7,248 nt of DNA, taken from the NCBI GenBank assembly GCA_001770785.1, contig MERZ01000022.1, forward strand, positions 1 through 7,248, given 5' to 3'. The translations under genes and the position numbers were made by a program. The notes under the pieces were generated by a model. That model saw only the letters and a program-made list of their open reading frames with translations. It did not search any database and was not told the origin of the DNA. Of the stretch, positions 5,768 through 7,248 are shown piece after piece. The stretch is from Burkholderiales bacterium RIFCSPHIGHO2_12_FULL_61_11. Its GTDB lineage: Bacteria > Pseudomonadota > Gammaproteobacteria > Burkholderiales > Burkholderiaceae_C. How positions within the stretch are numbered: position 1 is the stretch's first letter; every line of letters begins with the position of its first letter.

Positions 5768-5874
5768 GAAAAAACAGGCAGAACCCAATGCTGGCGCGGG
5801 TTTGCGGGGTGTTTTACCCCAATCCACGCATCCACGGGTCGAAATGCCTATACCCCCCAGGAAGGCGGTTCACA

Positions 5875-6900
5875 ATGAGCGCTGAAAACTTGGCTGATGA
5901 GCAGGTCATTGATGACTGGCTGACCTATATGGAGGCCAGTCGGGGCCGGGCGGTGCGCACGATCGAGACGTACCGGGCGGCGCTGATGCGGCTCAAGGAG
6001 TTCATGGCCGGCAAGCCGCTGGTGGATGCCGACGCGGTGGAGTTGGAGACGTTTTGCGGTCTGTGGCTGCATAAGCAGGGGGTGATTGCCTATAGCCGCA
6101 AGCCCTACATTTCGGCGGTCAAGGGGTTTTATGCCTGGCTGAAGTCGCATGGGCATGTGCGTGGCAACGCGGCCAAGGAGCTGCTGCACCCGATCACCGG
6201 CAGGCCACTACCCCGCACGATCACGCTGGCCAACGCCGAGAAGTTGATGTGGGCGCCCGATATGGGCACGTTCTGTGGCATTCGGGACGCCGCCATTCTG
6301 AGCCTGTTGATTGGCTGCGGCCTGCGGGTGTCAGGCCTGACCGCGCTCAATGAGAGTGATCTGCAGACCATAGAGCTGGAGTGTGTAACCCGGCTGACGA
6401 TCCGTGTGACCGAGAAGGGCAACCGGGAGCGCCGCATGCCTGTGCCGCGTGAGGCCGAGGCCTTGCTTCGGGTGTACCTGGGGCACGAGGATCTGGCTGA
6501 TGTAGACCGCTCATTCAAGGGCAAGGGCGGAAGGACAGACAAAGTGCTGTTTGTGTCGGTTCGCTCGACCAGGCTGGCCGCTCATGAGCATGTGGGGGAG
6601 AAGCGCCGGCTAACCCGCAAGGCGGTGCATGACATTGTTCAGCGGCACGGCAAGCGGATCGGCATCCCGATTCAAGAGCTGCACCCCCATGCCATGCGCC
6701 ACCTGTTTGGCACCGAGCTGCTGGAGGAGGACACCAGCATGCTGTCCATCCAGGAGCTGATGGGCCACGCTGACCCCAAGAGCACCAGCATCTACACCCA
6801 GTTGGCCATGCGCAAGAAGATGGCCACCATGGACAGAGCCGCCCCGCTCTCCAAGATGAAGACTCCCGTGAGCGAGCTGCTGAAGCGCTTGCCTCGCTGA
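5875..6900 (+). CDS. Tyrosine recombinase, XerC/D-like, 341 aa
   Basis: The ATG at 5875 is chosen because AGGAAGG (5859-5865) lies 9 bases upstream; the frame is open for 29 more codons, but these run through the iterons. Residues about 8-95 form the helical core-binding domain (WLTYMEASRGRAVRTIETYRAAL...), and about 112-315 the catalytic domain. All catalytic residues are visible: R151 (CGLRVSGL), K181 (EKGNRER), H272 and R275 (HAMRH), H298 (MGHAD) and Y307 (SIYTQ). The length is close to that of phage and plasmid recombinases, with a short basic tail after the catalytic tyrosine. It cuts and rejoins DNA through a 3'-phosphotyrosine link and would serve integration/excision or resolution of multimers. 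No excisionase, tRNA or att core is recognisable nearby, so the role stays open. Its ATG overlaps the end of the long frame spanning the iterons. Confidence 0.93.
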   Translation: MSAENLADEQVIDDWLTYMEASRGRAVRTIETYRAALMRLKEFMAGKPLVDADAVELETFCGLWLHKQGVIAYSRKPYISAVKGFYAWLKSHGHVRGNAAKELLHPITGRPLPRTITLANAEKLMWAPDMGTFCGIRDAAILSLLIGCGLRVSGLTALNESDLQTIELECVTRLTIRVTEKGNRERRMPVPREAEALLRVYLGHEDLADVDRSFKGKGGRTDKVLFVSVRSTRLAAHEHVGEKRRLTRKAVHDIVQRHGKRIGIPIQELHPHAMRHLFGTELLEEDTSMLSIQELMGHADPKSTSIYTQLAMRKKMATMDRAAPLSKMKTPVSELLKRLPR

Positions 6901-6936
6901 CCCCGTTTTTTTCGCTGACTCTCAAGGCTGACCTAT

Positions 6937-7146
6937 ATGTCCGAGCAACCATCACCGTTACCCAATGCCACTTATGTTCCTATGCCCTCTGACGATCTCC
7001 GGGTGGGGAGTGCTGCGGTTGGGCTAGGCTCCAAACCTGTAACAAGAACGGGCAGACTCATACGAGGGTCACTGCGTGCTCTGACAGAAAGCGCAGTGGT
7101 GAAGGGTGACGTCATAGCTACGCAAGGGGTAATCCATGGGGCATAA
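6937..7146 (+). CDS. Doubtful hypothetical protein, 69 aa
   Basis: An ATG at 6937 with AAGG 9 bases upstream opens a 69-codon frame ending at TAA 7144-7146, overlapping the next start by 11 bases. The protein is Pro/Ser-rich at the N-terminus and then has a basic Ala/Val/Gly-rich segment; no domain is seen. Codons such as AGA, ATA, CTA and TTA are more frequent than in the primase or recombinase genes, so the segment may be non-coding leader DNA or recently acquired. The ribosome-binding site and the overlap with the following gene argue for coding. Confidence 0.4.
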   Translation: MSEQPSPLPNATYVPMPSDDLRVGSAAVGLGSKPVTRTGRLIRGSLRALTESAVVKGDVIATQGVIHGA

Positions 7147-7248
7147 GCGCAGTGGCACGGCTGCACAAGCATGGGATCAGCTCGATCTGCTGCCTCACGA
7201 GCAGGGGGTGGGGGGTCTGCAAGCCATGAGGCACGGCCAGCCAGGGGG
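7136..7248 (+). CDS. Start of a further gene, cut by window end
   Basis: ATG at 7136 is preceded by AAGGGG (7124-7129) at 6-base spacing, and the frame is open to the window end (37 full codons). The visible residues begin MGHKRSGTAAQAWDQLDLLPHE, then a Gly-rich stretch. A short basic/Gly-rich opening with AWDQLDLL followed by a flexible linker recalls N-termini of small terminase-like or other DNA-binding phage proteins; this is an impression only. The good ribosome-binding site is the main evidence for a real gene. Confidence 0.5.
   Translation, partial: MGHKRSGTAAQAWDQLDLLPHEQGVGGLQAMRHGQPG

Larger units (their letters stand above)
5471..5840 (+). other. Probable iteron-type replication origin region
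   Basis: This stretch, the bulk of a 440-base gap between the last possible small gene and the recombinase, holds at least eight direct copies of CCACGGGTT/C or a one-base variant, with first bases at 5531, 5552, 5573, 5594, 5698, 5729, 5749 and 5832. There are also inverted copies (5471-5480; partial at 5506-5513 and 5760-5767) and degenerate ones near 5794 and 5824. Local G+C drops visibly between the copies (T- and A-runs at 5585-5615 and 5680-5725), as in unwinding elements. A DnaA-box-like TTATCCACG lies at 5590-5598. A primase/helicase gene lies just upstream and a recombinase just downstream. No gene resembling a separate iteron-binding Rep is present in the window. Origin function is inferred from architecture; a regulatory array for the recombinase is the alternative. 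Confidence 0.65.

Noticed and set aside
5471..5840. CRISPR-like array
   Set aside because: The repeated core is only 9 bases, spacings vary after the first four units, inverted copies exist and there are no uniform spacers or cas genes.
5788..5874. Upstream extension of the recombinase by 29 codons
   Set aside because: The extension reads through iterons and has no ribosome-binding site, while ATG 5875 has AGGAAGG at good spacing.
5541..5874. Sigma70 promoter for the recombinase
   Set aside because: TTGAAA at 5544 lacks a convincing -10 at normal spacing, and no other pair of hexamers in the region is persuasive.
6871..6912. Possible terminator after the recombinase: AGCGAG/CTCGCT stem then T7 at 6906-6912
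   Set aside because: The stem has only 6 bp with a 16-base loop and lies 7 bases from the T-run; too weak to call.
7107..7114. TGACGTCA palindrome
   Set aside because: A single 8-bp palindrome inside a doubtful gene with no partner site; expected by chance.
7089..7155. AAGCGCAGTGG occurring at 7089-7099 and 7145-7155
   Set aside because: Two 11-base copies without further similarity around them; not enough to call a repeat element.

Overview
The window reads as an accessory replication and recombination module from a high-G+C Gram-negative bacterium. Base composition, codon use (GC-ending codons, occasional TTG/GTG starts) and the style of the small proteins suggest a betaproteobacterium, most likely Burkholderiales. 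That assignment is inference: no rRNA, tRNA or taxon-specific marker is present. All credible genes lie on the + strand. The content (a run of tiny hypothetical proteins, an ASCH-domain protein, a primase/helicase, an iteron array, a tyrosine recombinase) fits a phage, prophage, phage-plasmid or integrative element better than core chromosome.

Positions 1-2324 hold eight small genes: a partial two-helix membrane protein, two unrecognised proteins, an ASCH-domain protein, a predicted winged-helix protein, two more unrecognised proteins and a small Cys/His protein. Each of the seven junctions is a 4-base start/stop overlap (six ATGA, one TTGA), so this is one transcript with strong translational coupling.

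Positions 2378-5203 encode a 941-residue primase/helicase. It has a DnaG-type N-terminal zinc-finger-like fold that has lost its usual metal ligands, a Toprim region (E242, D287-x-D289) and a C-terminal ATPase with a Walker A motif (K604). Two very short reading frames follow (5196-5255 and 5256-5435). They share a frame separated by a single TGA and may be one broken or recoded gene.

Positions 5436-5874 contain a probable replication origin. There are four copies of a CCACGGGTT motif at exactly 21-bp spacing, four further direct copies at distances near whole helical turns, inverted copies, a 21-bp dyad, a DnaA-box-like site and a large pyrimidine/purine hairpin. The arrangement, with primase/helicase and iterons side by side and no separate Rep gene, resembles the phage P4 alpha/ori logic, although the sequences are different.

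Positions 5875-6900 encode a complete XerC/D-type tyrosine recombinase with all catalytic residues. It probably serves integration/excision or multimer resolution. The last 350 bases hold a doubtful 69-residue gene and the start of another gene that runs off the window. The small operon probably supplies early regulatory or host-takeover functions, the primase/helicase acts at the adjacent iterons, and the recombinase handles the replicated molecule.
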